Assembly: GCA_021413675.1 (NCBI GenBank)
Contig: JAIOQA010000090.1
Coordinates: forward strand, 100,100 to 164,099
Length of the DNA stretch: 64,000 nt
Direction: 5' to 3'
DNA from: Deltaproteobacteria bacterium
GTDB taxonomy: Bacteria; Myxococcota_A; Polyangia; Haliangiales; Haliangiaceae
Of this stretch, positions 1 through 8,882 are shown one piece after another. The notes beneath the pieces are model-generated. The model had not been told where the DNA came from. It worked only from the letters and a program-made list of their open reading frames with translations, and did no database searches. The position numbers were made by a program, and so were the translations under genes. Each line of letters starts with the position of its first letter. The stretch's first letter is position 1.

Positions 1-1
1 C

Positions 2-646
2 CATGACGATGTCGCCGCGCTCGTGCTCGTCACCAACATCGAGGACGGGACACGCTCACTCGACATGCATGACTATCCCCAGATCGGGAGCGTCGTCGAG
101 GCCACCGTCGTCGACCTGATCGAGGAAACCGCACAGGTGCGTCTCAGCATGCGCCCGTCAGACCTGCGTCGACACGCGTCAGCCCATCTCCAGACCATCG
201 TCGCCCGGCTCGCGGACGCAGGCCTCGCGATGGCGCACGACGTTCGCGGATGCAGCGCGCACGATATCGCCGAGCTCGAGGGCGCGCTCGGCGTCACGCT
301 GCCGGTCGCCTATCGCGTATTCCTCGAGAAAATGGGGTGCTCCGCGGGGCGCTTCCTCACAGGCACCGACGTTCGCCTCGATACCCTGCGCTCGCTGAAG
401 CCGGACGCCGCGCGGCTGCTCCGCGAGTGCGCGCCCTCGCTGGTGCTGACGCCCACCGCGTTCGTGTTCGCCGTCCACCAGGGCTACGAGTTCCTGTTCT
501 TCGAATGCGGGCCCTCGGGCGATCCGCCGGTGTTCCTGTTCACCGAGGGCGAGCAGACCTTCCGGCGCGTCGCCGAGACGTTCTCCGCCTGGCTCGACGG
601 CTGCGTCTCCGATGAGATCGCCGCCTACGACGCACTCGGCGAGTAG
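2..646 (+). CDS. S1-like/SUKH (SMI1/KNR4) domain protein, 5' partial
   Basis: The reading frame is open to the window edge, so the true start lies outside; GTG at 23 is the first internal start but would cut an N-terminal fold. Residues just after it (IGSVVEATVVDLIEET, then VRLSMRP) read like the end of an S1 RNA-binding OB-fold. From about residue 80 the motif IAELEGALGVTLP-AYRVFL is typical of SUKH/SMI1-KNR4 domains, which are common as immunity proteins and in stand-alone regulators. A preceding S1 piece is unusual for SUKH. No toxin gene is visible downstream, so an immunity role is not supported here. The family call is good; the function is unknown. Confidence 0.65.
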   Translation, partial: HDDVAALVLVTNIEDGTRSLDMHDYPQIGSVVEATVVDLIEETAQVRLSMRPSDLRRHASAHLQTIVARLADAGLAMAHDVRGCSAHDIAELEGALGVTLPVAYRVFLEKMGCSAGRFLTGTDVRLDTLRSLKPDAARLLRECAPSLVLTPTAFVFAVHQGYEFLFFECGPSGDPPVFLFTEGEQTFRRVAETFSAWLDGCVSDEIAAYDALGE

Positions 647-737
647 CGACCACGCGCACCACAACCATCGTTCGTGATCGCACGCGTGCGTACGCCAGAT
701 CACCGACGGAGACGCGACTGAACCGATCGCGCACGCG

Positions 738-771
738 TCGTCTTTTTTCGACGATCGCCGTGACCCGATCG
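738..771 (+). promoter_or_regulatory. Shared operator-like element upstream of the thaumatin/GH16 operon
   Basis: Positions 748-771 are identical, base for base over 24 nt, to 38393-38416 in front of the chitinase/mannanase operon. The core is CGATCG-N8-CGATCG. In both places TCGTC (738-742) lies upstream and pairs with GACGA inside the element (750-754), giving a short dyad. It lies about 55 bp before the ATG at 824. A TCCTCGG block also recurs between element and gene in both promoters. This looks like a binding site for a common regulator or a specialised promoter; which one cannot be told from sequence alone. Confidence 0.6.
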
Positions 772-823
772 CTTCGCGGTCGCGCTCCTTCCTCGGGCCG
801 GGCCCCCCCGCACCGAGGAAGTC

Positions 824-2233
824 ATGAGAAAAACTCTCGCGCTCGCATTCGCCGTCACCGCCACCAGCTGCATGGTCGGCGACGATCCATCCGCGGGGCC
901 GGACATCACGGAGGTCGGCGCGGCGGCGCCGAAGATCACGCTGCGGACCGCGGTCGGCGGCAAGTACGTCGCGGCGGAGAACGGCGGCGGCGGCGACGTC
1001 CACGCGAACCGCGACGTGGCGAGCACGTGGGAGACCTTCACGCTCCGCGACCTGAACGGAGGTGCGCTCACCAGCGGTGACCTCGTGACGCTGGCCGCGC
1101 TCGACGGCCACTTCCTGTGCGCGGAGCAGGGCGGCGGCGGCATCGTCAACGCGACCCGCACGGCCGCGCAGGACTGGGAGACGTTCCGCGTCATCAAGGT
1201 CGGCGGCTCGGGCGCGATCAACGCGGGCGATCAGGTCGCGCTCCAGACCAAGACGAAGGGCCTGTACCTGTCGGCGCTGAACGGCGGTGGCGGCAACGTC
1301 GTCGCCGATCGCGGGTCGGTCTCGGGCTGGGAGGCGTTCGTGCTCGGCGGCAGCGTCGGTGGCGGTGGCGGTGGTGGCGGCGGTGGCACGCCGCCGGCGA
1401 CGCGCCTGCGGATCACGAGCAACTGCGCGCAGCCGATCTGGATCGCGCACTCCGACAACGTCTCCGACGCGCAGAACGTGCGGCTCGATCGCGGCCAGTC
1501 GCGCGACTACCAGATCCCGAACGGCGGGCTCGCGGCGGTGCGGTTCTGGCCCAAGATCGGCTGCGACGGCAGCGGCCACGGCTGCGCGATGGGCGACAAC
1601 GGCCAGGGCGGCGGCAAGCCCTGCCCCGCGAATGGCTGCCAGCCGCCGCTCGACTCGAAGTTCGAGGCGACCTTCGCGCCCGTCGGGGCCGCGGATCAGA
1701 CCTGGTACAACCTGAGCCAGGTCGACGGCTACACCCTGCCGTTCGCGGTCAAGCCGTTCGGCAGCGGCGCCGAGAAGGGCTCGTGCGTCAGCTCGGATTG
1801 CTCGCAGCTCACCCTCGATGGCTGCCCGGCCGATGATGATCTCAGCGCCGGTGGCGCGTTCCCGGGCTACGCGCGCGAGGACCTGCGGGTCCGCGACGCC
1901 GCCGGCAACGTGATCGCCTGCGCCGCGCCGTGCAAGAAGGTGAACTACCCGGCGCCGTGGGGCCTCGGCCTGCCCGAGAACGTCGACCCGGGCCTGCACA
2001 TGTGCTGCCCGACGCCGATCGATCCGGCGAGCGGCAACTGCACCGCCGCGAACGGCTGCATGACCTCGGAGGCGTGCCGCGCCGAGGGTGATCCGCGCAG
2101 CGTGGTCCACACCGACTACGTCGGCGCGCTCCACGCGATGTGCCCGTCGGCGTACGCGTACTCGTACGACGACGCCAACGGCCTGCACGCGTGCCCCTCG
2201 GACACCAGCTTCGAAGTGACGTTCTGCCCGTGA
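824..2233 (+). CDS. Thaumatin-like lipoprotein with N-terminal fascin-like beta-trefoil
   Basis: Secreted lipoprotein: hydrophobic N-terminus ending ATSC (Cys16). Residues about 35-175 carry repeats of the pattern GKYVAAENGGGG, STWETF and LNGG, a fascin-like beta-trefoil also found in the next gene and in the GH26 mannanase at 39521. After a poly-Gly linker (about 179-189), residues 195-469 are a thaumatin-like domain, with many Cys, AQPIWIAHS near its start, REDLRV, and the closing signature CPSAYAYSYDD...SFEVTFCP. Thaumatin-like proteins bind or cleave beta-1,3-glucans and are antifungal in plants; the same role here is inference. The stop overlaps the ribosome site of the GH16 gene, so the two are co-translated. 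Confidence 0.85.
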   Translation: MRKTLALAFAVTATSCMVGDDPSAGPDITEVGAAAPKITLRTAVGGKYVAAENGGGGDVHANRDVASTWETFTLRDLNGGALTSGDLVTLAALDGHFLCAEQGGGGIVNATRTAAQDWETFRVIKVGGSGAINAGDQVALQTKTKGLYLSALNGGGGNVVADRGSVSGWEAFVLGGSVGGGGGGGGGGTPPATRLRITSNCAQPIWIAHSDNVSDAQNVRLDRGQSRDYQIPNGGLAAVRFWPKIGCDGSGHGCAMGDNGQGGGKPCPANGCQPPLDSKFEATFAPVGAADQTWYNLSQVDGYTLPFAVKPFGSGAEKGSCVSSDCSQLTLDGCPADDDLSAGGAFPGYAREDLRVRDAAGNVIACAAPCKKVNYPAPWGLGLPENVDPGLHMCCPTPIDPASGNCTAANGCMTSEACRAEGDPRSVVHTDYVGALHAMCPSAYAYSYDDANGLHACPSDTSFEVTFCP

Positions 2234-2244
2234 AGGAGATCCTC

Positions 2245-3549
2245 GTGAAGATCAGGCCGATTCGATCCATCGTATTCGCGCTCGCGGTCACCGGTTGTAT
2301 GACCGACCCGTCCGATCCCGGCGCCGGCTCCGGCTTCGGGTCGCCCGACGCGGGCGCGCCATCCGAGTTCGGCGCCGGCGCCAACACCCGCCCCATCACC
2401 CTGCGCACCGCGCTCCGCGGGCAGTACGCGGTCGCCGAGAACGGCGGCGGCGGCGCCTTCAACGCCAACCGCCCCGCCGCGAGCACGTGGGAGACGTTCA
2501 CGCTCACCGATCTCAACGGCGGTGATCTCCAGAGCGGCGACCTCGTCACGCTCCGCTCGCTCGACGGCCACTTCGTGTGCGCCGAAAACGGCGGCGGCGG
2601 CGCGGTGAACGCCAACCGCACCGCCGCCCAGGACTGGGAGACGTTCCGCGCGGTCAAGATCGGCGGCTCGGGCGCGGTCCGCGACGGCGATCAGATCGCG
2701 CTGCAGACCAAGGTCAGCGGGCTGTTCATGTCCGCGCAGCAAGGCGGCGGCGGCAGCGTGACCGCCGATGGCCCGACGATCCAGGGCTGGGAGGCGTTCG
2801 TCGTCGGCGGCGGCGTGGCCGCGCCGACCTGGAACCTCGTGTGGAGCGACGAGTTCGACGGCGGCGCCGGCGCGCCTGTCGACGGCTCGCGCTGGGGTTT
2901 CGACACCGGCGGCAACGGCTGGGGCAACGCCGAGCTCGAGTACTACACGAACCGCACCGACAACGTCCGCAAGGACGGGCAAGGCCACCTCGAGATCGTG
3001 GCGCGCGCCGAGTCCTACGGCGGCATGCCGTACACGTCGGGGCGCATCAACTCGGCCGGGCGCTTCACGCAGCGCTACGGCCGCTTCGAGGCCCGCATCC
3101 GCGTCCCGCAGGGCAAGGGCATCTGGCCGGCGTTCTGGTCGCTCGGCGACAACATCGGCAGCGTCGGCTGGCCCTCGTGCGGCGAGCTCGACATCATGGA
3201 GGCCGTCGGCGACTTCCGCATCAACCACGGCAGCGCGCACGGCCCGGGCTACTCCGGCGGCAACCCGCTGACCGGGACGTACCAGCTGCCCAGCGGCAGC
3301 CTCGCCGACGACTTCCACACCTACGCGATCGAGTGGGAGCCCGGCGAGGTCCGCTGGTACGTCGACAACACGATGTACGAGCGCCGGACGCCCGCGGACC
3401 TCCCGCCCGGCACCGCGTGGGTCTACGACCACCCGTTCTTCCTGATCCTCAACGTCGCCGTCGGTGGCAACTGGCCCGGCTCGCCCGACGGCTCGACCCG
3501 ATTCCCGCAGACGATGACGGTCGACTACGTGCGCGTGTACGCGCGCTGA
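2245..3549 (+). CDS. GH16 endo-beta-1,3-glucanase (laminarinase) lipoprotein
   Basis: GTG at 2245 is chosen because AAGGAG (2232-2237), overlapping the upstream stop, sits 7 nt before it and the product then starts MKIRPIRSIVFALAVTGC, a clean lipoprotein signal. Residues about 45-190 are the same fascin-like trefoil as in the preceding protein. The C-terminal half is GH16: WNLVWSDEFDG opening, WGNAELEYYT, GRFEARIRVPQGKGIWPAFW, and the catalytic GELDIMEAVG with E314 (nucleophile) and E319 (acid/base). It ends with the usual MTVDYVRVY strand. Expected activity is hydrolysis of beta-1,3-glucan at the cell surface or outside. It forms a two-gene operon with the thaumatin-like protein. Confidence 0.93.
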   Translation: MKIRPIRSIVFALAVTGCMTDPSDPGAGSGFGSPDAGAPSEFGAGANTRPITLRTALRGQYAVAENGGGGAFNANRPAASTWETFTLTDLNGGDLQSGDLVTLRSLDGHFVCAENGGGGAVNANRTAAQDWETFRAVKIGGSGAVRDGDQIALQTKVSGLFMSAQQGGGGSVTADGPTIQGWEAFVVGGGVAAPTWNLVWSDEFDGGAGAPVDGSRWGFDTGGNGWGNAELEYYTNRTDNVRKDGQGHLEIVARAESYGGMPYTSGRINSAGRFTQRYGRFEARIRVPQGKGIWPAFWSLGDNIGSVGWPSCGELDIMEAVGDFRINHGSAHGPGYSGGNPLTGTYQLPSGSLADDFHTYAIEWEPGEVRWYVDNTMYERRTPADLPPGTAWVYDHPFFLILNVAVGGNWPGSPDGSTRFPQTMTVDYVRVYAR

Positions 3550-3565
3550 CGTCGGGACGCCAGCA

Positions 3566-5677
3566 TCACCAGATGCGGACGCGCTGGTCCGGCGCGAGGA
3601 AGAGCGCGTCCTTCGCCGCCGGCGCGAACGCCGCGTACCAGGCGTCGAGGTTGCGCACCACCGCGGTGCGGAACTCCGACGGGCTGTGCGGATCGGTGAC
3701 GAGCCGGTTGGCGAGCTCCTGATCGCGGTACAGGCGGCGCCACACCTGGGCCCAGCCCAGGAAGAACCGCTGATCGCCGGTGACGCCGTCGATCACCGGC
3801 GCGGGCTTGCCGCCGAGCGACAGCTTGTACGCCTGATACGCGACGGTGAGGCCGGCGAGATCGGCGATGTTCTCGCCGAGGGTGAGCTGGCCCTTCACGC
3901 ACTGCGCGGGCTTGCCATCAGCCGCGGGGAACGGGCAGTACGCATCGTACTGCGCGACCAGCCTGGCGGTCGCCTCCTTGAACTTGGCCTTGTCGTCCGC
4001 GGTCCACCAGTCGACGAGCGCGCCCTTGGCGTCGTACTGCGCGCCCTGGTCGTCGAAGCCGTGGCTGATCTCGTGGCCGATGACCGCGCCGATGCCACCG
4101 TAGTTGACCGCGTCGTCGGCGCCGGCGTCGAAGAACGGCGGCTGGAGGATCGCCGCGGGGAAGACGATCTCGTTGAGGCCCGGGTTGTAGTACGCGTTGA
4201 TCGTCATGGGCGTCATGCCCCACTCGTCGCGATCGACGGGCTTGCCGAGCCGGGCCAGGCGACGGTCGTACTCGAACGCCGCGGCGCGCGCCGCGTTGCC
4301 GACCGGATCACCCGCGACGACCTTCAGCGCCGAGTAGTCGCGCCACGCCTTGGGATAGCCGATCTTCGGGTTGTACGTGGCGAGCTTGGCCTTGGCCTTG
4401 GCCTTGGTCTCCGGGCTCATCCACGTCAGCGCGTCGAGCCGCTGGCCCATCGCCGCGAGCAGGTTCTGCACCAGCTTGTCCGCGGCGGCCTTGGTCTCGG
4501 GCGCGAAGTACTTGGCGACATAGAGCTTGCCAACCGCCTCGCCCAGCGCGCCGGTCACCCCGTCGACGCCGCGCTTCCAGCGATCCTTGAGCTGCGGCGT
4601 GCCGGTGAGCACGCGGCCGTACATCTCGAACTGCGCGTCGACGTACTGCCTGGCCAGGTTCGGCGCCGCCGCGCCCAGCGTGCGGACCGTCAGCCAGTCG
4701 CGCCAGACCTGCATCGGCTCCGACTTGACCAGCTTGGCGATGCCGGCGATCGCCGTCGGCTGGTTGACGTTGATCGCGGTCGCCTGGCCCAGCCCGACCG
4801 CCGGCAGCCACGTCTTCCAGTCGAACTCCGGCGCCAGCTTCGCCAGCTCGGCGACGGTCAGCTTGTTGTACGTCTTCTGCGGATCGCGGTTCTGGACCTT
4901 GGTCCAGTGCACCGCGGCGATCTTCTCCTCGAGAGCGTAGACCGCGGCGGCGCGCTTGGCGTCCTTGATGCCCGCGAAGCCGAGCATCGTCGCGAGATAC
5001 GCCTTGTAGCCGTCGCGCACCTTGGCGAACTGCGCGGCGTTCGCGTCGTACATGTCGCGATCGGGCAAGCCCAGGCCGCCCTGGCCGAGGTTGGCGATGT
5101 ACGCCTCGGGGTCCTTGTCGTCCTGCGCGACGATCGTGACCATCGGGCTGCCGCGGAAGTGGCGCGCCGCGTCCGCGAACTCGAGCACCAGCGCCCTGGG
5201 CGTCTTGATGCCAGCGATGCGCTTGAGGTCGGCCTTGATCGGGGCGAGCCCCCGCGCCTCGATCGCCGCCTCGTCCATGAAGCTCGCGTAGTAGGTCGCG
5301 ATCTTCTCGGCCTCGGGGCCGTCGGTCGGCCTGGCGTTCTGGATGATGTCCTTGGTGCGCTCGTCGCTGATGTCCGCGAGCACCGTGAACATGCCGTAGT
5401 TCGACTTGTCGTCGGGCAGCTTGGTCGTGGTCTGCCAGGTGCCGTTGGCGTAGCCGTAGAAGCTCGCGCCCGGCGCGATCGTCGGGTTCATGCCCGCGGC
5501 GTCGAAGCCGTACGTGCCGATCTGGGCCTTGCCGACATAGGCCGGTGCATCCGGTGCCGGCGGTGGCGTCACCGCGACCGGGTCGGTCGGCGCCGGAGAC
5601 GGCGGAGGCGCGGTCGTCGGTGCGGTCTTCCCGCCGCACGCCAGGAGGAACAGGCTCGCTGCGATCAGCTTCTTCAT
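3566..5677 (-). CDS. M13 family metallopeptidase (neprilysin/PepO-like) lipoprotein
   Basis: The start at 5677 gives MKKLIAASLFLLACGG, a type II signal peptide with Cys at the lipobox, followed by a Pro/Ala/Thr-rich linker. Total 703 aa, the usual M13 size. The zinc site is HEISH (H535, E536, H539) with the downstream ligand E602 in GENIADLAG. The N-terminal part (DDKSNYGMFTVLADISDERTKDII) matches the M13 N-terminal lobe. M13 enzymes cleave short peptides on the N-side of hydrophobic residues; here it would act in the periplasm or on the surface. Convergent with the GH16 gene, 16 bp apart. The frame is open further upstream on this strand, but that extension lacks any signal and overlaps the divergent gene. 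Confidence 0.93.
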   Translation of the reverse strand: MKKLIAASLFLLACGGKTAPTTAPPPSPAPTDPVAVTPPPAPDAPAYVGKAQIGTYGFDAAGMNPTIAPGASFYGYANGTWQTTTKLPDDKSNYGMFTVLADISDERTKDIIQNARPTDGPEAEKIATYYASFMDEAAIEARGLAPIKADLKRIAGIKTPRALVLEFADAARHFRGSPMVTIVAQDDKDPEAYIANLGQGGLGLPDRDMYDANAAQFAKVRDGYKAYLATMLGFAGIKDAKRAAAVYALEEKIAAVHWTKVQNRDPQKTYNKLTVAELAKLAPEFDWKTWLPAVGLGQATAINVNQPTAIAGIAKLVKSEPMQVWRDWLTVRTLGAAAPNLARQYVDAQFEMYGRVLTGTPQLKDRWKRGVDGVTGALGEAVGKLYVAKYFAPETKAAADKLVQNLLAAMGQRLDALTWMSPETKAKAKAKLATYNPKIGYPKAWRDYSALKVVAGDPVGNAARAAAFEYDRRLARLGKPVDRDEWGMTPMTINAYYNPGLNEIVFPAAILQPPFFDAGADDAVNYGGIGAVIGHEISHGFDDQGAQYDAKGALVDWWTADDKAKFKEATARLVAQYDAYCPFPAADGKPAQCVKGQLTLGENIADLAGLTVAYQAYKLSLGGKPAPVIDGVTGDQRFFLGWAQVWRRLYRDQELANRLVTDPHSPSEFRTAVVRNLDAWYAAFAPAAKDALFLAPDQRVRIW

Positions 5678-5854
5678 GGCGTTGTTGCTACAGCATCGCT
5701 GTGCTCGTCGCCAGTGCGACGGCGCTGCGACGCCGGGCGCGACACGCGTGGCTGCGATTGTCACGAACGGACAGGAGGCGGCCACCCGGACGGATGACCG
5801 CCTCTGAAGGAAGACGCGCCGCGGCCTCGCAACTCCCCGGCGCTCGCGCCGAGA

Positions 5855-7057
5855 ATGCTCGGCATGGGACACCACACACACGAGGAGCGCCGCCGGCTGA
5901 CCGGCGCCCGCGCGCCGCGCCTGGCCGCCATCATGCTGGCGGCGCTGGCGCTGACGGCATGCAGCAAGCCCGTGCCGGCGCCCGACGAGATGGATCCGGT
6001 CTCGCTCGACGAGGCCAAGGCGGTGGCGGCCGCGTTCAAGGCGGCGTACGTGCCCTGCGATCCGGCCCGCGTCGACGCGTTGCTCGACTTCGAATCGCTG
6101 GTGCGCCGGGCGATCCAGCGCGTCGAGGCACCCGACGACCTGCGGCGTGGCATCGCGGAGGGCGCGCGCGCGAAGGGCGGCGCCGGTCAGATGCTGTGCG
6201 CGGGAGTCACCGCCGATTCCACGTATGACCTGTTGCGCATCAAGGATGTCCATGGCCAGCCGCGACCGCTGCTCCGGATCATCTCCAACAGCGCAGTCAA
6301 CTACCATGAGCTCGAGCTCGGCAAGTCCAGGACCGACCATCGGGTGCGAATCGTGGATATCCAGATCTACACCTCGGGAGACCGCCTGAGCGACACCCTG
6401 GCCCAGCTGTTCCAGCAAGGTGTTGCGGTGGTCGAGGACGGCGACGGCGACGGCATGGATACCAAGATGCACGAGGCCAGCCAGGCGGCGGCCCGGGGCG
6501 ACCACGCCACCGTGCGCCGCCTGATGCGGGAGTTGCCAGCCAAGCTGCGCAACACCAAGGCCATGCGCATGATGGACTTGATGAGCGCCGGGAGCCTGGA
6601 TCCCGTCGACTACGATGCGGCGATGGAGCAGTACCGCCGCGACTTCCCCGGTGATCCGTCGGTGGAGATGATGTCGATCGACTACTACTATCTGAAGAAG
6701 GATATCGCGAAGACCGTGGCCGCCCTCGATCACCTCGACCAGCAGGTCGGTGGCGATCCCTATCTCGCGGTCATGCGCGCCAGCGCCTATCTGATCGATC
6801 AGGAACCGGAGCACCTGGCCGCTGCCGAGCAGTGGGCGCGCAAGGCCACCGAGGGCATGCCCGACAACAAGAACGCATGGTGGACGCTGGCGGCAGTGTT
6901 GCTCGTGCGCAAAGACTACGCTGCGGTCGTGCCGGTCGTCGCGACCCTGCGCGGCCGGTTCAGCGAGAAGATCGATCCGCAAACCATGGCCAAGAACGAG
7001 CTGTGGACCGGCTTCTTCGCGTCGCCAGCGTCCAAGGACTCGCCGCGCTCGCCGTGA
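5855..7057 (+). CDS. TPR-like lipoprotein of unknown function
   Basis: 400 aa. An Arg-rich n-region precedes IMLAALALTAC, a lipoprotein signal peptide; ATG at 5855 or 5864 are both possible. The middle (about 50-200) has no family I recognise. The second half is helical and repeat-like, with stretches such as AAARGDHATVRRLMRELP and LAAAEQWARKATEGMPDNKNAWWTLAAV that read as TPR units. Divergent from the M13 gene with a 177-bp shared upstream region. Probably an outer-membrane or periplasmic scaffold; no substrate can be proposed. Confidence 0.7.
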   Translation: MLGMGHHTHEERRRLTGARAPRLAAIMLAALALTACSKPVPAPDEMDPVSLDEAKAVAAAFKAAYVPCDPARVDALLDFESLVRRAIQRVEAPDDLRRGIAEGARAKGGAGQMLCAGVTADSTYDLLRIKDVHGQPRPLLRIISNSAVNYHELELGKSRTDHRVRIVDIQIYTSGDRLSDTLAQLFQQGVAVVEDGDGDGMDTKMHEASQAAARGDHATVRRLMRELPAKLRNTKAMRMMDLMSAGSLDPVDYDAAMEQYRRDFPGDPSVEMMSIDYYYLKKDIAKTVAALDHLDQQVGGDPYLAVMRASAYLIDQEPEHLAAAEQWARKATEGMPDNKNAWWTLAAVLLVRKDYAAVVPVVATLRGRFSEKIDPQTMAKNELWTGFFASPASKDSPRSP

Positions 7058-7080
7058 GCGCCCGCGGCGTGGCTGGCCTC

Positions 7081-7287
7081 TCAGCCGTTGCCAACACCCC
7101 AGTGCGCCACCGACTGGAAGTCGATCAGGCCACTCGAACCCGGGTTGCCGATCTGCGTGCCCATCAGGCCTTCCGTCGGGTCGAGCACCAGGCCGTTGCC
7201 GACGGCGCTGGAGTTGCCACCGACCAGGAGGCCGAGCTGCGTGATCGATTCAGAGGAGCGGGGAGCGGGGGGATTGAGCTTCTTCAT
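7081..7287 (-). CDS. Small peptide with double-glycine-type leader (putative RiPP/bacteriocin precursor)
   Basis: 68 codons starting ATG at 7287. The N-terminus MKKLNPPAPRSSE is followed by SITQLGLLVGG, which fits the double-glycine leader pattern (Ser -11, Gln -8, Leu -7, Leu -4, Gly-Gly at -2/-1). The remaining 44 residues are Gly/Ser/Asn-rich and end HWGVGNG. Such leaders are cut by C39-peptidase ABC exporters during secretion; none lies in this window. It resembles the peptide at 43076-43210 in its MxK...PxPR start, Ser pair and GG leader. It lies 145 bp downstream of the LRR gene on the same strand and is convergent with the lipoprotein at 5855. Peptide identity is inferred from motif only. 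Confidence 0.55.
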   Translation of the reverse strand: MKKLNPPAPRSSESITQLGLLVGGNSSAVGNGLVLDPTEGLMGTQIGNPGSSGLIDFQSVAHWGVGNG

Positions 7288-7375
7288 GCCGCCAACGTGA
7301 GCAATCGACGTGCCGGCGCCGCCGCCTCGCAACACCGCGCACCGTCGTCGTCGCGCCCGCGCCGCGCGCGATCGC

Positions 7376-7391
7376 GTTGCCTCGAGGCAAC
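7376..7391. promoter_or_regulatory. 16-bp perfect palindrome upstream of the small peptide gene
   Basis: GTTGCCTCGAGGCAAC is a perfect palindrome about 90 bp before the peptide start at 7287. A further GTTGC lies between it and the gene. GTTGCC-containing blocks also occur three times upstream of the other double-glycine peptide (43249-43290). Could be an operator or just a chance GC-rich palindrome. Confidence 0.3.
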
Positions 7392-7432
7392 ACGCACGGC
7401 CCCACCATGTCGGGGCGCGGGTGCAAGGGCCA

Positions 7433-8170
7433 TCAGCGTGCGCCCACGTCGTCGAAGTCGGGGGGCAGCTCCGCGCTCGGCACGTCGAGCCACGGGCGAT
7501 GACCGAACATCTGCTCGAGCTTCGCCGCGAGCGGCGGGCGCCCGAAGTAGTTGTCGAGAGGCGCAGCAATCGGGGTCGGATCAGCGGGATTCCCGGTGAA
7601 GTGGACGAACACGCAGTGCGCGAGATACGGCGACGCCGCCAGCGCCTCGACGCCGGCCTCGCCGATGTCGTTGCCACCGAGGTCGAGGTACCTGAGGTTC
7701 GCGACGTTGGGCGACGTCGCGATCGCGATCGCGCCCGCATCGCCGATGTCCTGGTCTGGAATCATCAGCGACGTGAGTTGCCGCATCTCCGGCATCGCGA
7801 CGGTCTCGGCGATCGAGCCGCCGACCCGCTTGAGCTTCACATGCTGGATCGGCGCGAGCTTCACGAGCTGGGCGGCCTTCGCGCGCCACTCGTCGGCCGG
7901 CAGGATGACGCGCGCGACGAGCCCGCGGTGGAACTCGTACTCGGGCACGAGCCGCGCGATCGTGCCGGCCCACGCCGCGCCGCCGGCCGTGATCAGCCCC
8001 TGCGCTTGCGCATCGAGCGCCACGCGCGTGTCGACATGACCGGCTCGGCGCGCGGCGAGCGCGGCGAGTTGCGTCTCGATCAACGGCTTGCGCGGATCGC
8101 CCGCGGCAGCGAGGGCCGCGCGCGCGGCGATCGACCCGGGTTCCGCGAGGACGCGTTCGAAGGGGGTCAC
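7433..8170 (-). CDS. TIGR02996-domain protein with leucine-rich repeats
   Basis: 245 aa, GTG start at 8170. The first 40 residues (TPFERVLAEPGS...AAAGDPRKPLIETQLA) match the TIGR02996 repeat-companion domain that precedes repeats in Myxococcota and Planctomycetes. Leucine-rich repeats follow (TSLMIPDQDIGDAGAIAIA, LRYLDLGGNDIGEAGVEALAAS). No signal peptide, so probably cytoplasmic and protein-binding. The small peptide gene at 7081 follows on the same strand. Partner unknown. Confidence 0.75.
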   Translation of the reverse strand: MTPFERVLAEPGSIAARAALAAAGDPRKPLIETQLAALAARRAGHVDTRVALDAQAQGLITAGGAAWAGTIARLVPEYEFHRGLVARVILPADEWRAKAAQLVKLAPIQHVKLKRVGGSIAETVAMPEMRQLTSLMIPDQDIGDAGAIAIATSPNVANLRYLDLGGNDIGEAGVEALAASPYLAHCVFVHFTGNPADPTPIAAPLDNYFGRPPLAAKLEQMFGHRPWLDVPSAELPPDFDDVGAR

Positions 8171-8198
8171 GCCGCGACTGTAACGCGCGCCGTGAACG

Positions 8199-8882
8199 CT
8201 AGAGATCGTCGAGAATCTCGGACAGGTGCGTCGGCGGCTTGGTCCCGAGCATCACCCAGCGGACCGAACGCCACACGTCCCACGCCCCGCCGAGCAGGAT
8301 CTCGCCGCGCTCGTCGATGTCGACATCGTTGTCGGACACGCTCCACGTCGCCTTCGGTCTCGCCGCCGCGGCGACCCTCGCGACCAGCTCCACCCCGGCC
8401 TGGATGACCTCCCGGCACGCGGCGGTCGGCTTCTTCGCGCTCGCAGGAAGCGACGCGCCGAGCTTGTCGAGATCCGCGGGCTTGCCGCCCTTGGCAAGCC
8501 TGCCGAGCGCCGCGACCTTCGCGCGCCCGATCGACAGGTCGAAGCGCTCCGCGTCATCGCGGAGCAAGCAGCGAATCTGCGAGCGCCGCACCTTGCCGGT
8601 CGCGTCACGCGGGTCGTAAACCACGCCGGGGTGCATGCCGGGAAGACGCACCACGGGGTAGTCCACGTCCTTCGCCTTCGCCCACGCCGCACCGTCGACG
8701 TGTTCGATCACGGTCGCGCCCATGTACGCCGCGATCTCGGGACCTGCGCCGCGCTCGCCCTTCGCCAGGCCCGCGAGGAACGCATCCTCGACGGCATCGA
8801 GCGAGGCGAACGACCGATCGAGCGTCATGTCCGGATAGCGCTTCGCGAGCGCGTCGAGCTGTCTGGCGATCTCGGCGATCAT
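8199..8882 (-). CDS. Conserved hypothetical protein, paralogue of 9178-9882
   Basis: 227 aa, no recognised family. It aligns along its length with the protein at 9178-9882: both share a core of the form MGA...GAAWA...PR...G.V.DP....K.RR...R..-RDD.ERFDL and a C-terminal WDVWRSVRWVMLGT / WNVPQTIRSIVIGT motif. ATG at 8882 directly abuts the stop of the preceding frameshifted gene (TAGATG), indicating one transcription unit. Soluble, no signal peptide or membrane segment. Function unknown. Confidence 0.65.
   Translation of the reverse strand: MIAEIARQLDALAKRYPDMTLDRSFASLDAVEDAFLAGLAKGERGAGPEIAAYMGATVIEHVDGAAWAKAKDVDYPVVRLPGMHPGVVYDPRDATGKVRRSQIRCLLRDDAERFDLSIGRAKVAALGRLAKGGKPADLDKLGASLPASAKKPTAACREVIQAGVELVARVAAAARPKATWSVSDNDVDIDERGEILLGGAWDVWRSVRWVMLGTKPPTHLSEILDDL

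Noticed and set aside
179..2188. A 669-codon minus-strand open frame over the thaumatin-like gene
   Set aside because: Low-complexity, Arg/Ala/Val/Asp-rich shadow of the plus-strand gene with no recognisable domain.
5678..6982. N-terminal extension of the M13 peptidase frame to 6982
   Set aside because: It overlaps the divergent lipoprotein gene, and the lipoprotein signal at 5677 gives the real start.
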